Assembly (NCBI RefSeq): GCF_000717715.1
Contig: NZ_JOAI01000037.1
Span: forward strand, 108,038 to 172,037
Reading direction: 5' to 3'
Length of the DNA: 64,000 bases
DNA from: Streptomyces sp. NRRL B-24484
GTDB taxonomy: Bacteria; Actinomycetota; Actinomycetes; Streptomycetales; Streptomycetaceae
Part shown: positions 28,986 to 37,244 of the stretch, piece after piece
Numbering within the stretch: position 1 is the first letter of the stretch
How the letters are laid out: each line of letters opens with the position of its first letter
Program-made: the position numbers and the translations under genes
Notes under the pieces: model-generated
What the model was told of the DNA's origin: nothing
Seen by the model: only the letters and a program-made list of their open reading frames with translations
The model's database searches: none

Positions 28986-31265
28986 ATGGCGGAGGAACAG
29001 CAGCTGGAGACGGTGGACGGCATCGTCGAGCGGATCCTGTACGTCGGCAGCGGCGGCTTCACCGCCCTGCGCCTCGGCCTGGAGGACGGCGGGACGCTGA
29101 CAGCGAAGGGCGAGGCCCTGCTGGGCGTGCAGCCCGGGGAGACGCTGCAACTGGCCGGCCGCCGGGGCAGGCACCAGGTGTACGGCGAGGAGTTCCACGC
29201 CGCCGAGTGCCGCTACGTCGAACCGGCCACCCTGCAGGCGATCCGCCGCTACCTCGCCTCCGGGCTGGTGCGGGGCATCGGGCCCAAGCTGGCCGACGCG
29301 ATCGTGGACACCTTCCGGCTGGACACCCTGCAGGTCATCGACACCACGCCGGAGCGGCTGCAGGAGGTGCACCTGATCGGCCCGGCGCGGTACGCGGAGA
29401 TCGTCGCCGCGTGGCAGGTCCACCAGGAGATCCGGCAGCTGATGGTGCTGCTGCAGGGCGCCGGCATCTCCCCCACCCACGCCCCGCGGATCGCCCACCA
29501 CTTCCGCACCGTCCGCCGGGAGGCCCACGACGTCGCGGACGTCCTGGAGATCGTCCAGGAGCACCCCTACCGGCTCACCGAGGTCTACGGGATCGGCTTC
29601 ACCACCGCAGACAGGCTCGCACTGTGGCTGGGCCTGCCGGAGCGCAGCCCCGAGCGGCTGCGGGCGGCCCTGCTGCACGCACTGGAGACGGCGGCGGTCC
29701 GCGACGGCCAGTGCTTCCTGTTCGAACGCCAACTGCTCCACCGCACCCTGCAGAACCTCCGCGACGAGACGCTCGCCGAACTCCTGCCCGACGAACTCGG
29801 GGCACTGGTCGCCTCCGGCGGCGTCGTGGTGCAGGACGTCCCCCGGGAGGGACGGCTCCAGGCCGCGGTGTTCACCCCGCGCATGCACGCCGCCGAGACC
29901 TCCGTCGCCGCCCGGATCGCCCGCCTGCGCACCGCCACGACCCGTCTGGCGTCGATGGGGCCGTGGCGCGACGGCGGTCCGCTGCCCGTGTTCGACAGCG
30001 CCGTGGAGCTCGCCCCCGCCCAGGAGGCGGCCGCCCGGATGGCCCTCACCGAACCGGTGTCGGTGCTGACCGGCGGGCCGGGCTGCGGCAAGTCGTTCAC
30101 CGTCCGGTCGATCGTCGACCTCGTCGAGACGGCCGGCGGCCGGGTGGGGCTCGCGGCGCCGACCGGCCGCGCGGCCAAACGTCTTCAGGAACTGACCGGC
30201 CGGACGGCCACCACCGTCCACCGCATGATCGGCAAGGCCCGCGACGACGCCGGCCCGCTGAACCTGTTCGACGCCTGGGACCCGCTGGACGCGGACCTGA
30301 TCGTCGTCGACGAGGCGTCCATGCTCGACCTGCCGCTGCTCGACCGCCTCCTCGCCAGGCTCACCCCGGGCGTGCACCTGCTGCTGGTCGGCGATGTCCA
30401 CCAGCTCCCCAGCGTCGGCCCCGGCCAGGTCCTGCGCGACCTCCTCGTCGTCGGCGCGATCCCCCGCACCGAACTCGACGAGGTATTCCGCCAGAGCGCG
30501 GACAGCGCCATCACCCGCAACGCCGCCGAGATCCGGCACGGCCGGCCCGTGCGCAGCGGCGGCGACTTCTGGTTCCTCCCCGTCCCCGACGCGCGGATCC
30601 CCGAAACGGTCGTGGACCTCGTCACCCGCCGCCTGCCCACCGCGTACGGCGTCACCGCGGACGACGTGCAGGTGCTCGCCCCGAGCACCAAGGGCCCGGC
30701 CGGCACCCGGGACCTCGCCGCGGCGATCCAGGCCGAGGTGAATCCGCACCACGACGGCGACGCCCAGCACTGGGGCGACGGCCGGCCGTTCCGCCTGAAC
30801 GACCGGGTCATCGCCGTCCGCAACGACCTGCGCAAGGGCGTCCTCAACGGCTCCACGGGCCGCGTCACCGCCATCGACGACAAGGAGCGCCATCTCCACG
30901 TCACCCTCGACGACGACGGCAGCAAGGTCCTCTACGCCTTCGAGGAGCTCGACGAACTCCTCCACGCCTACGCCGTCACCGTCCACCGCGCCCAGGGCAG
31001 CGAGTACCCGTACGTCGTCGTCCCGCTCACCAGGACGGGCCCCTCCTACCTGCTGCTGCGCCGCAACCTCCTCTACACCGCCGTCACCCGCGCCCGGCGG
31101 ATGCTGGTCCTGGTCGGCGACCCCGAAGCCCTGGAGACGGCGATCAAGCAACCCGCCGCCGCCCGCAACTCCTCCCTCGCCGTCCGCCTCCACGAGGCCC
31201 TCACCGGCACGACCGTCCTCCCCGAACCGGCCCGCGCCCACCGCACCGGCGCAACCCTGTGCTGA
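28986..31265 (+). CDS. recD2: RecD2-type SF1B DNA helicase
   Basis: This 759-residue ATP-dependent 5'-3' helicase of the RecD-like family is independent of RecBC. The N-terminal OB-like part and helix-hairpin-helix repeats (LVRGIGPKLADAIVDTF, LTEVYGIGFTTADRLA) precede Walker A GGPGCGKS near 362, motif Ia APTGRAAKR, Walker B VVDEAS near 441, LVGDVHQLPSVGPG and the C-terminal UvrD-like VTVHRAQGSEYPYVVVPL and LLYTAVTRAR motifs. RecD2 acts in replication-fork and mismatch-related repair. GAGGAGGTGGGG precedes the ATG. Confidence 0.94.
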   Translation: MAEEQQLETVDGIVERILYVGSGGFTALRLGLEDGGTLTAKGEALLGVQPGETLQLAGRRGRHQVYGEEFHAAECRYVEPATLQAIRRYLASGLVRGIGPKLADAIVDTFRLDTLQVIDTTPERLQEVHLIGPARYAEIVAAWQVHQEIRQLMVLLQGAGISPTHAPRIAHHFRTVRREAHDVADVLEIVQEHPYRLTEVYGIGFTTADRLALWLGLPERSPERLRAALLHALETAAVRDGQCFLFERQLLHRTLQNLRDETLAELLPDELGALVASGGVVVQDVPREGRLQAAVFTPRMHAAETSVAARIARLRTATTRLASMGPWRDGGPLPVFDSAVELAPAQEAAARMALTEPVSVLTGGPGCGKSFTVRSIVDLVETAGGRVGLAAPTGRAAKRLQELTGRTATTVHRMIGKARDDAGPLNLFDAWDPLDADLIVVDEASMLDLPLLDRLLARLTPGVHLLLVGDVHQLPSVGPGQVLRDLLVVGAIPRTELDEVFRQSADSAITRNAAEIRHGRPVRSGGDFWFLPVPDARIPETVVDLVTRRLPTAYGVTADDVQVLAPSTKGPAGTRDLAAAIQAEVNPHHDGDAQHWGDGRPFRLNDRVIAVRNDLRKGVLNGSTGRVTAIDDKERHLHVTLDDDGSKVLYAFEELDELLHAYAVTVHRAQGSEYPYVVVPLTRTGPSYLLLRRNLLYTAVTRARRMLVLVGDPEALETAIKQPAAARNSSLAVRLHEALTGTTVLPEPARAHRTGATLC

Positions 31266-31268
31266 ACC

Positions 31269-31315
31269 GCCGGCCCCGCCGGCACCGTCGGCCCACCCGC
31301 GCCGCCGCGGGGCCG
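31269..31315 (+). terminator. Terminator hairpin after recD2
   Basis: Ten-base arms CCGGCCCCGC and complement are separated by 27 bases, starting three bases after the recD2 stop codon. Confidence 0.65.
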
Positions 31316-31391
31316 GAACAACCGCGTGCCCCCGCCTCCTCGGCGCTACGGCTGGCCCGACACGGCTCGGCGCTGCCACGGGGAGGTTCCG

Positions 31392-31739
31392 GTGTCGGGG
31401 AAGAAGGAACTACGGCACATCATCGAGCAGGAGCGCGCCGACGACGAACGCGAGGGCCCCGCAGCCCCGGTCCACCTCTCCACCCTGCCCACGGCCCCGC
31501 GCCCCTTCCGCCAGGTGGACCTCCTCACCGGAGAACCCCGGACCACCACCGAGCAGGCCTGGCGCAGCCTCCAAGGGCTGGCCGCCGAACGCGGCTGCGA
31601 CGCCGTTCCGGGCGCGGGGCCTGACCTCCTGGGCCGGCGAATCCGCTTTCCAGCCCCGCTTCCTGGCCTTCGGCAGCGGAGTCCGCCGGCTCCCCGAGGA
31701 CGGCCCGGACCAGTCGGAGTGGTCGGGGGGAGCGCGTGA
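31392..31739 (+). CDS. Short hypothetical protein, probably frameshifted
   Basis: From GTG 31392 the protein reads SGKKELRHIIEQERADDEREGP and is convincing up to about base 31600 (WRSLQGLAAERGC). Beyond that the annotated frame turns into arginine/proline noise. The next frame instead gives TPFRARGLTSWAGESAFQPR and LAFGSGVRRLPEDGPDQSEWS, ending near 31791. One base too many around 31597-31602 would explain this. Family unknown. Confidence 0.5.
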   Translation: MSGKKELRHIIEQERADDEREGPAAPVHLSTLPTAPRPFRQVDLLTGEPRTTTEQAWRSLQGLAAERGCDAVPGAGPDLLGRRIRFPAPLPGLRQRSPPAPRGRPGPVGVVGGSA

Positions 31740-31850
31740 GGGCAGTGCCCCCTGCTCGACGGCGCCGACCGCCCCGACGACTGACATGTGACCCGGATCA
31801 CCCGGAAAGGGTGACGGGCTGCTGTCGCGGACGCCTGCGAGCGTGGGCAC

Positions 31851-32801
31851 ATGACGACCGTTCACCGCAGCACGCCGACCGACGAGGACTGCCTCGCCGA
31901 AACCCTGGCCTTCAACGAGCAGTTCGAGGCTGCCGCCGCCCTTCGCCCCACGCGTTCGCGCATACCGGACGCCGCCCTGCTGGCGCTCCTGCGGCGCAAC
32001 CGGCTCGCCGGCGACACCCCGCCGGTGCGCCTGCCGCAGGGCCGGGACCGTGTCCTCGGCGGCGGGGTGAAGGTCCGCACGTTCGTCCCGCCGCACGTCG
32101 AGGGCGTGTACCTGCACCTCCACGGCGGCGGCTGGGTCTTCGGCTCCGCGGACGGACAGGACGAGCGGCTCTGGCGACTCGCCCAGGAGGCGCGGCTGGC
32201 CGTCGTCAGCGTCGACTACCGCCTGGCGCCGGAGCATCCCTTCCCCGCCGGGCCCGACGACTGCGAGGCCGCCGCCAGGTGGCTGGTGGCGAACGCCCGT
32301 GCCGAGTTCGGGACACAGCGGCTGCTGATCGGCGGCGAGTCGGCGGGCGCCCACCTGAGCGTCCTGACCCTGCTGCGCCTGCGCGACCGGCACGGCGTCG
32401 TCGGGGCGTTCGACGCGGCGCACCTGCTCTTCGGCCCGTACGACCTGTCGATGACGCCGAGCCAGCGGCTGTTCGGCTCCAGGCCGCTGCTGAGCAACAC
32501 CGACACCCTGCAGGGCAGTTACGACCTCTTCACCCCGGGCAGGGATCCGGAGCAGCGCCGCCGTCCCGAGGTCTCGCCGCTGTTCGCCGACCTCGGCGGT
32601 CTGCCGCCCGCCCGGATCGTCGTCGGCACCGAGGACCCGCTGCTGGACGACTCGCTGTTCCTCGCCGCCCGCTGGGAGGCGGCCGGAGCGCGTGTGGACC
32701 TCGGCGTCGTCGCCGGTGCGATGCACGGGTTCACCCTGTTCCCGCTGACCGTCACCGAACGGGAGTCGGGGCGGCAGCGCGACTTCCTCGCCGGCGCGTG
32801 A
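31851..32801 (+). CDS. Alpha/beta hydrolase-fold esterase (HSL type)
   Basis: This 316-residue enzyme of the hormone-sensitive-lipase group has the oxyanion motif HGGGW near 91, the nucleophile elbow GGESAG near 162, catalytic Asp in GTEDPLLDD near 262 and His in AMHGF near 291. It probably hydrolyses short-chain esters. No signal peptide is present, so it acts in the cytoplasm. It lies 16 bases upstream of the WYL regulator. Confidence 0.9.
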   Translation: MTTVHRSTPTDEDCLAETLAFNEQFEAAAALRPTRSRIPDAALLALLRRNRLAGDTPPVRLPQGRDRVLGGGVKVRTFVPPHVEGVYLHLHGGGWVFGSADGQDERLWRLAQEARLAVVSVDYRLAPEHPFPAGPDDCEAAARWLVANARAEFGTQRLLIGGESAGAHLSVLTLLRLRDRHGVVGAFDAAHLLFGPYDLSMTPSQRLFGSRPLLSNTDTLQGSYDLFTPGRDPEQRRRPEVSPLFADLGGLPPARIVVGTEDPLLDDSLFLAARWEAAGARVDLGVVAGAMHGFTLFPLTVTERESGRQRDFLAGA

Positions 32802-32817
32802 CGGTAGCCTCGGTCCC

Positions 32818-33537
32818 GTGAACCGCACGGACCGGCTCTACGCCCTGGTGGAGGAGTTGCGGGCGGCTGCACCGCGGCCGGTGACGGTCGGCGTGCTGGC
32901 CGCGCGGTTCGAGGTCGGCAGGCGCACGGTGCAGCGCGACCTCCAGGCGCTGATGGCGGCCGGTGTCCCGGTGCGGGCGGTGACCGGTCGGGGCGGGGGC
33001 TGGTCGATCGACCCGGCGACGACGCTGCCCCCGATCGGCTTCACCGCCGACGAAGCCGCGGCGCTGGTCGCCGCGCTCGCCGCGGCCGACGCCTCGGCGC
33101 CGTACGCCGGTGCGGCCCGCTCCGCGGCCCGGAAGATCGCCGCCACCATGACGGGCCCGGCCGCCGAGGCGGCCCGGGGCCTCGCCGCCCGGGTCGTCGC
33201 GCTGCCGGGCCGGGCTCCGGAGCCGGTCCGCACGGCCGTGGAGCGGGCCGTCTCCGGCGGCACGGTGCTGGAGCTGTCCTACGCCGACGCGGGAGGACGC
33301 GTGAGCGACCGCGTGGTGGAGCCGGCCGGCCTGCTCACCGCCGGCGGCCAGTGGTACCTGATCGCCTGGTGCCGCACCCGGCGCGCCGGCCGGGGCTTCC
33401 GGCTGGACCGCATCACCGCAGCCGTCCCGACCGCCGAACCCGCACCGCACCACGACCTGGCCGACCTCCTGACCGGCTCCGCCGCCGCCGGCGCGACCCG
33501 GCCCGCGGCCCTGGACCCCCTCGCCCCGCCGCACTGA
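32818..33537 (+). CDS. HTH/WYL-domain transcriptional regulator
   Basis: This 239-residue protein has an N-terminal winged helix (RLYALVEELRAAAPRPVTVGVLAARFEVGRRTVQRDLQALMAAG) and a WYL-type ligand-sensing domain (GGQWYLIAWCRTRRAGRGFRLDRI). TAGCCT at 32805-32810 lies eight bases before the GTG, so its own message is probably leaderless. It follows the esterase gene and may control it. Confidence 0.9.
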   Translation: MNRTDRLYALVEELRAAAPRPVTVGVLAARFEVGRRTVQRDLQALMAAGVPVRAVTGRGGGWSIDPATTLPPIGFTADEAAALVAALAAADASAPYAGAARSAARKIAATMTGPAAEAARGLAARVVALPGRAPEPVRTAVERAVSGGTVLELSYADAGGRVSDRVVEPAGLLTAGGQWYLIAWCRTRRAGRGFRLDRITAAVPTAEPAPHHDLADLLTGSAAAGATRPAALDPLAPPH

Positions 33538-33672
33538 ACCCGCGACACCGCAGACCGAAGACTCCGCGCGGACCGCTCCGGCTCGATCGACCGTTACGCG
33601 GAGCCCTGCCCGGCCCTGCCCGAAGTCCTCGGCCCCGGCCGCCCGAGGACCGGCGAACGTCCCGTTGTCTCG

Positions 33673-33710
33673 CCCAAACATCCATTTGGGAAACATGACT
33701 GACAGGTCAT
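33673..33710. promoter_or_regulatory. Two adjacent palindromes upstream of the Mrr-TerD gene
   Basis: CCCAAA-6-TTTGGG at 33673-33690 is followed four bases later by ATGAC-6-GTCAT at 33695-33710. Local GC content drops markedly here. The pair lies 62 bases before the start codon and probably includes the promoter and one or two regulator sites. Confidence 0.6.
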
Positions 33711-33771
33711 CAGGTGATCGCATACCGTGACGGGTGCCACCAGCCAGTCAGCTCTTCGAGGGGGCACCGCT

Positions 33772-34845
33772 ATGTCCCGGAGCCGCAAGCTCCACCGTCT
33801 CAGCAACCCCGATGCGGCCGAGCACCGCGCCCAGCGCATGCTGTTCCGCCATCTCCGCGACGACACCAACGCGAACCGCGGCCGCATGGCCAAACGCGTC
33901 CGCGAGCTCCAGCTGCTGCTGGCGATGGACCCGGTCGAGTTCGAACAGCTGATAGCCCGGCTGATGGAAGCCATGGGCATGAAGGTCGAGCTCACCGCCC
34001 GTTCCCGCGACGGCGGCGTGGACGTCCGCGGGATCGACACCGACCCGTTCCGCGGCGGGCACGTGATCGTGCAGGTCAAGCGCCACCGGGACACCGTGAC
34101 GCCCTCGGCGGTGCGGGACCTGTACGGCACGCTGCAGCACGATCCCGCGGCGACGAAGGCCGTCCTGGTGACGACCAGCAGGTTCGGGCCGAGTTCGCAC
34201 CAGTTCGTCACGGGCAAGCCGATCACCCTGATCAACGGCGCCGAGCTGGTCGGCCTGCTCAAGCACCACGGCTTCCACGAGGTCTTCGCGGCGGCCCGCT
34301 TCGGCGCGGACGGCGGACCGGACGGCGAGGAGCTGCCGCCGGTGGACGTGCCGTCCGAGCCCGCCCGGCTCCTGCTGCACTGGGTCGGGGACGAGGAGTA
34401 CGACATCGCCGCCCTGGTCTGCCGCGGGAACCGGGCACTCTCGGACGAGCACCTGGTGTTCTACAACAACGGCTCGACGCCGGACGGTTCGGTGCGGCTC
34501 CTCACCGGCTACGGCGACGCCAACGCCTGCCTGATGGTGGACTTCGACGCCCTGCCGGCCGAGGCCGACCGGCTGGTCGTCGTCGCCGCGGCGGACACCC
34601 ACAACCACCCCACCGCGACCATGGGCGGGTTCGCCGGTCCCGCGCTGATCCTCGAACCGGGCGCCGACGAGGACCCGGCCGTGGTCCACCTGGCCGACGG
34701 CGCCCCCACGAACACCGCCATGCGTCTCGGCCGCTTCGACCGGGACGCCGCTGGTGACTGGGACTTCACTCCGGCCCTCGCCGGCTACCCGGGCGGACTG
34801 CACCAGGCCGTCATCGCCTACGGCCTGGAGGTCGACGACGCCTGA
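33772..34845 (+). CDS. Mrr-type nuclease fused to TerD-like domain
   Basis: In this 357-residue protein the N-terminal half is an Mrr-like restriction endonuclease domain: EFEQLIARLMEAMGMKVELTARSRDGGVDVRG and HVIVQVKRH give the PD-(D/E)xK set with Asp near 83 and Gln-x-Lys near 100. From about 200 (LLLHWVGDEEYDIAALVCRGN, DEHLVFYNNGSTPDGSVRLLTGY, MVDFDALPAEADRLVVVAAAD) it matches the TerD/CABP calcium-binding stress fold. Ter proteins fused to nucleases belong to proposed membrane-linked stress or phage-response systems. GAGGGGG precedes the ATG. The unit stands alone, with its own terminator and upstream palindromes. Confidence 0.88.
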   Translation: MSRSRKLHRLSNPDAAEHRAQRMLFRHLRDDTNANRGRMAKRVRELQLLLAMDPVEFEQLIARLMEAMGMKVELTARSRDGGVDVRGIDTDPFRGGHVIVQVKRHRDTVTPSAVRDLYGTLQHDPAATKAVLVTTSRFGPSSHQFVTGKPITLINGAELVGLLKHHGFHEVFAAARFGADGGPDGEELPPVDVPSEPARLLLHWVGDEEYDIAALVCRGNRALSDEHLVFYNNGSTPDGSVRLLTGYGDANACLMVDFDALPAEADRLVVVAAADTHNHPTATMGGFAGPALILEPGADEDPAVVHLADGAPTNTAMRLGRFDRDAAGDWDFTPALAGYPGGLHQAVIAYGLEVDDA

Positions 34846-34923
34846 CCGCACGCCCGGCCGAACGGATCCCGGCGGCACTCCGCTCGCACTGCGCGCCCAC
34901 CGACGTTCCCGTGGGCACGACCT

Positions 34924-34959
34924 GGACGCCCTCCCCGGGACGACACGGGGAGGGCGTCC
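34924..34959 (+). terminator. Perfect 14-bp terminator hairpin
   Basis: GGACGCCCTCCCCG pairs exactly with its complement across an eight-base loop, 79 bases after the Mrr-TerD stop. Confidence 0.88.
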
Positions 34960-35423
34960 GTTCTCGCGCCGCTCCGGCCACGGGAGCGCGCCTCCGCCAC
35001 CGTCCCCCGCTCCCCCTGCCGGAACGACCGTCGATCCGTGCGGCACGGAGTCGCACGTCCGGAATAGGGCCCAGCAGCGAACCCGCACGGACCGATCCGC
35101 CCGCAGCTCGGGGCCCTCGGAGCGGGGTTCCCCCGGGTCCCGGGGCGGCCGCACCTCGCGCGGCGCAGCCGGGCGAGCGTCGCGGGAGGCCCGGCCGCAC
35201 GATGAGACCGGCGAACCGGCCGCACACGACCGGTCGCCGAGGTGTGCTCACCCGACCGCGCCGAGGAGCCTGTCGGTCCACCGTCCCGGCCCCTGGTCGA
35301 TGCCTTCCACCAGGAGCTGCACGGCCCTCGGGCACGCGTCGCCGATCCGGCGCCGCAGCGCGTCTGCACCTCGCCGCACGCACCCGGGCCACCTCCCCGT
35401 CCGACCGACGAAAGGGCCCTTCC
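34960..35423. other. Gap with no recognised gene
   Basis: These 464 bases hold no frame with coding character. They should include the promoter of the hydrolase gene at 35424, but no clear -35/-10 pair stood out. Confidence 0.5.
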
Positions 35424-36563
35424 ATGGCCGTCACCACGACCGATCACGCAGTCCCCCACGTCTCGACCGTCCCGGCGAACGCGGGCCAGAAGGTCAAGCT
35501 CTTCGTACGCGAGCACGACGGCACGCCCTCCGGCCCCGCGGCGAACCGCAAGGTCGTCCTCATGCTGCACGGCAGGAGCGTCCCGGTGCTCGCCGGCTAC
35601 GACCTCCAGCACACCTCGTACGGGTGGGCCGAGGCCGTGGCCCAGGCGGGCTACGACGTCTTCATGATGGACCTGCAGGGCTCGGGACGTTCACCGCGTC
35701 CCCGGATGGAGGACCCCTGCAACGTCAATCCCGCCCAGCAGGCGGCGGTCACTCCCCCGCTGATGGGGCCGCGCCCGGCGAGCTACCCGTACCTCCTGAC
35801 CAACTCCCAGAGCGACCAGGACGAGCTCAGCACCGTCGTCGAGTACATCCGCACCCTTCGCGGCGTCGCGAAGGTCGCCTTCATCGGCTGGTCGGCCGCC
35901 GCCTTCGCCATGGGCCCCTACACGGTCAAGAACCCGTCGAAGGTGGACAGCCTCTTCCTCCTCGCGCCGATCTTCCCGCCGGCCGGACCCCCGAACCCGC
36001 CGGCCCTGCCCGCGCCCGGTTTCCCCACCCACGTCATGACCAAGGAGGGTCTCAAGAACGCCTGGGCGGCGGAGCTGAAGTGCGCGGGCCAGAGCGAGCC
36101 CGGCATGCTCGACGTCGTCTGGGACGCCCTGATGGACAACGACCCGATCGGGCGCACCTGGGGCCCGCTCGGCCCGAACGGCGAGCCGCTGGGCGCCAGC
36201 CGGTACCGGAACTTCGTGTCCTGGGGCTGGAACAAGACGACCGCCGCACAGGGCAGCGTCCTCGGCGGAAGCGTTCCCGTCATGATCGTGCACGGTGAGC
36301 ACGACCGGACGGCCAACACGACACCGCCGAATCCCACCAAGCCGGCACTCGACTTCCACGTCCCCGCGCTCTACGACGCCATCACGGGCGCCCACAAGAT
36401 CCTCGTCACGGTGAAGTGCGCCGGGCACTCGATGCCCTGGGAGATGCAGCACAAGAACCTGCACAACATGTCGAAGCACTGGCTCAAGCACCACGCGGTC
36501 GACGGCAAGACCGAGGGTGCCTTCGAGATGGACGAGAACGGCACCATCAGCCCGGCCCCGTAA
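35424..36563 (+). CDS. Alpha/beta hydrolase
   Basis: In this 379-residue enzyme, VVLMLHGRSVPV supplies the oxyanion loop, FIGWSAAAFAMGPY holds the nucleophile Ser near 157, HGEHDRT the acid and AGHSMPWE the His near 335. A cap domain rich in proline (PPAGPPNPPALPAPG) lies between. No signal peptide is visible. Codon use is less GC-extreme than neighbours toward its 3' end. Substrate unknown. Confidence 0.87.
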   Translation: MAVTTTDHAVPHVSTVPANAGQKVKLFVREHDGTPSGPAANRKVVLMLHGRSVPVLAGYDLQHTSYGWAEAVAQAGYDVFMMDLQGSGRSPRPRMEDPCNVNPAQQAAVTPPLMGPRPASYPYLLTNSQSDQDELSTVVEYIRTLRGVAKVAFIGWSAAAFAMGPYTVKNPSKVDSLFLLAPIFPPAGPPNPPALPAPGFPTHVMTKEGLKNAWAAELKCAGQSEPGMLDVVWDALMDNDPIGRTWGPLGPNGEPLGASRYRNFVSWGWNKTTAAQGSVLGGSVPVMIVHGEHDRTANTTPPNPTKPALDFHVPALYDAITGAHKILVTVKCAGHSMPWEMQHKNLHNMSKHWLKHHAVDGKTEGAFEMDENGTISPAP

Positions 36564-36883
36564 CCCATGAGTACTGGATCCTGCGGGACCGCACGATTCC
36601 ACACTGGCTGGGCACTCGCCCTGTCTGGTCGCGTGAGCAATTGGCGCCTTCGGGTGCCGTAGCGGTAACCATGCGCAGGGACGGCGCTGAGCATGTGGCG
36701 CCTACGGTAGTAGCGTCAACTCCGTCAGCGCGCTCCGAAATCGACCGAGCGAACAGTTCAGGACCTGGACATACCAGCCGGACCCGTCAGGCCGGTGCGC
36801 CCACCTGAGTGATCGGGGTCAGTGGTCGGCTGCGCAGAGGCAGTATCCGATCTCCTTGCCGCGGAGACAGAGGGTGGATACGC
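36564..36883. other. Lower-GC gap beside the toxin locus
   Basis: These 320 bases have visibly lower GC than the rest of the window and no gene-like frame. Their composition continues into the immunity gene and the toxin tip, consistent with import together with the polymorphic toxin cassette or with eroded older immunity genes. Confidence 0.45.
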
Positions 36884-36915
36884 GGAGAGCCCCTGCATGA
36901 AGGCAGGGGCTCTCC
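36884..36915 (-). terminator. Perfect 13-bp terminator hairpin of the RHS operon
   Basis: GGAGAGCCCCTGC and its exact complement enclose six bases. It lies 15 bases beyond the stop codon of the immunity candidate on the minus strand. Confidence 0.88.
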
Positions 36916-36930
36916 AAGGAGTGTCAGGTG

Positions 36931-37230
36931 CTAATCGTCATCGCCGAGCACACGCGCGCCGAGGGCCTTGGCAAGTACCTCGGCAGCCTCCTCCGTTTTG
37001 TCGCTGTAGTACCCCTTGATATCGATCTTTCCGTGTCGCCACGAGAAGACCGCCGTCTCCCCGGGGACCGAATAGGTCTTCTGGAGCCCGATGTCCTTCC
37101 ACTCCCAGGGGGCGCCTTCCTCGATCAGCGGGCACTGGGCCGCTGTGTCCTCCCACTCTGGGATACTGATGGGATTTTCGAAGCTTTGTGTCCAGTCCTG
37201 TGCTCGGGTGATGTGGAAGTCGTAGCTCAT
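36931..37230 (-). CDS. Immunity protein candidate for the RHS toxin
   Basis: This 99-residue, acidic, soluble protein (SYDFHITRAQDWTQSFENPISIP...WEWKDIGLQKTYSVPG...GYYSDKTEEAAEVLAKALGARVLGDDD) starts 14 bases after the RHS stop codon behind AAGGAGG. A small acidic gene immediately 3' of the variable toxin tip, with low GC, is the standard place for the cognate immunity gene. It would act in the cytoplasm, binding the nuclease tip. No named immunity family was recognised. Confidence 0.8.
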   Translation of the reverse strand: MSYDFHITRAQDWTQSFENPISIPEWEDTAAQCPLIEEGAPWEWKDIGLQKTYSVPGETAVFSWRHGKIDIKGYYSDKTEEAAEVLAKALGARVLGDDD

Positions 37231-37244
37231 GTCTCGCCTCCTTG

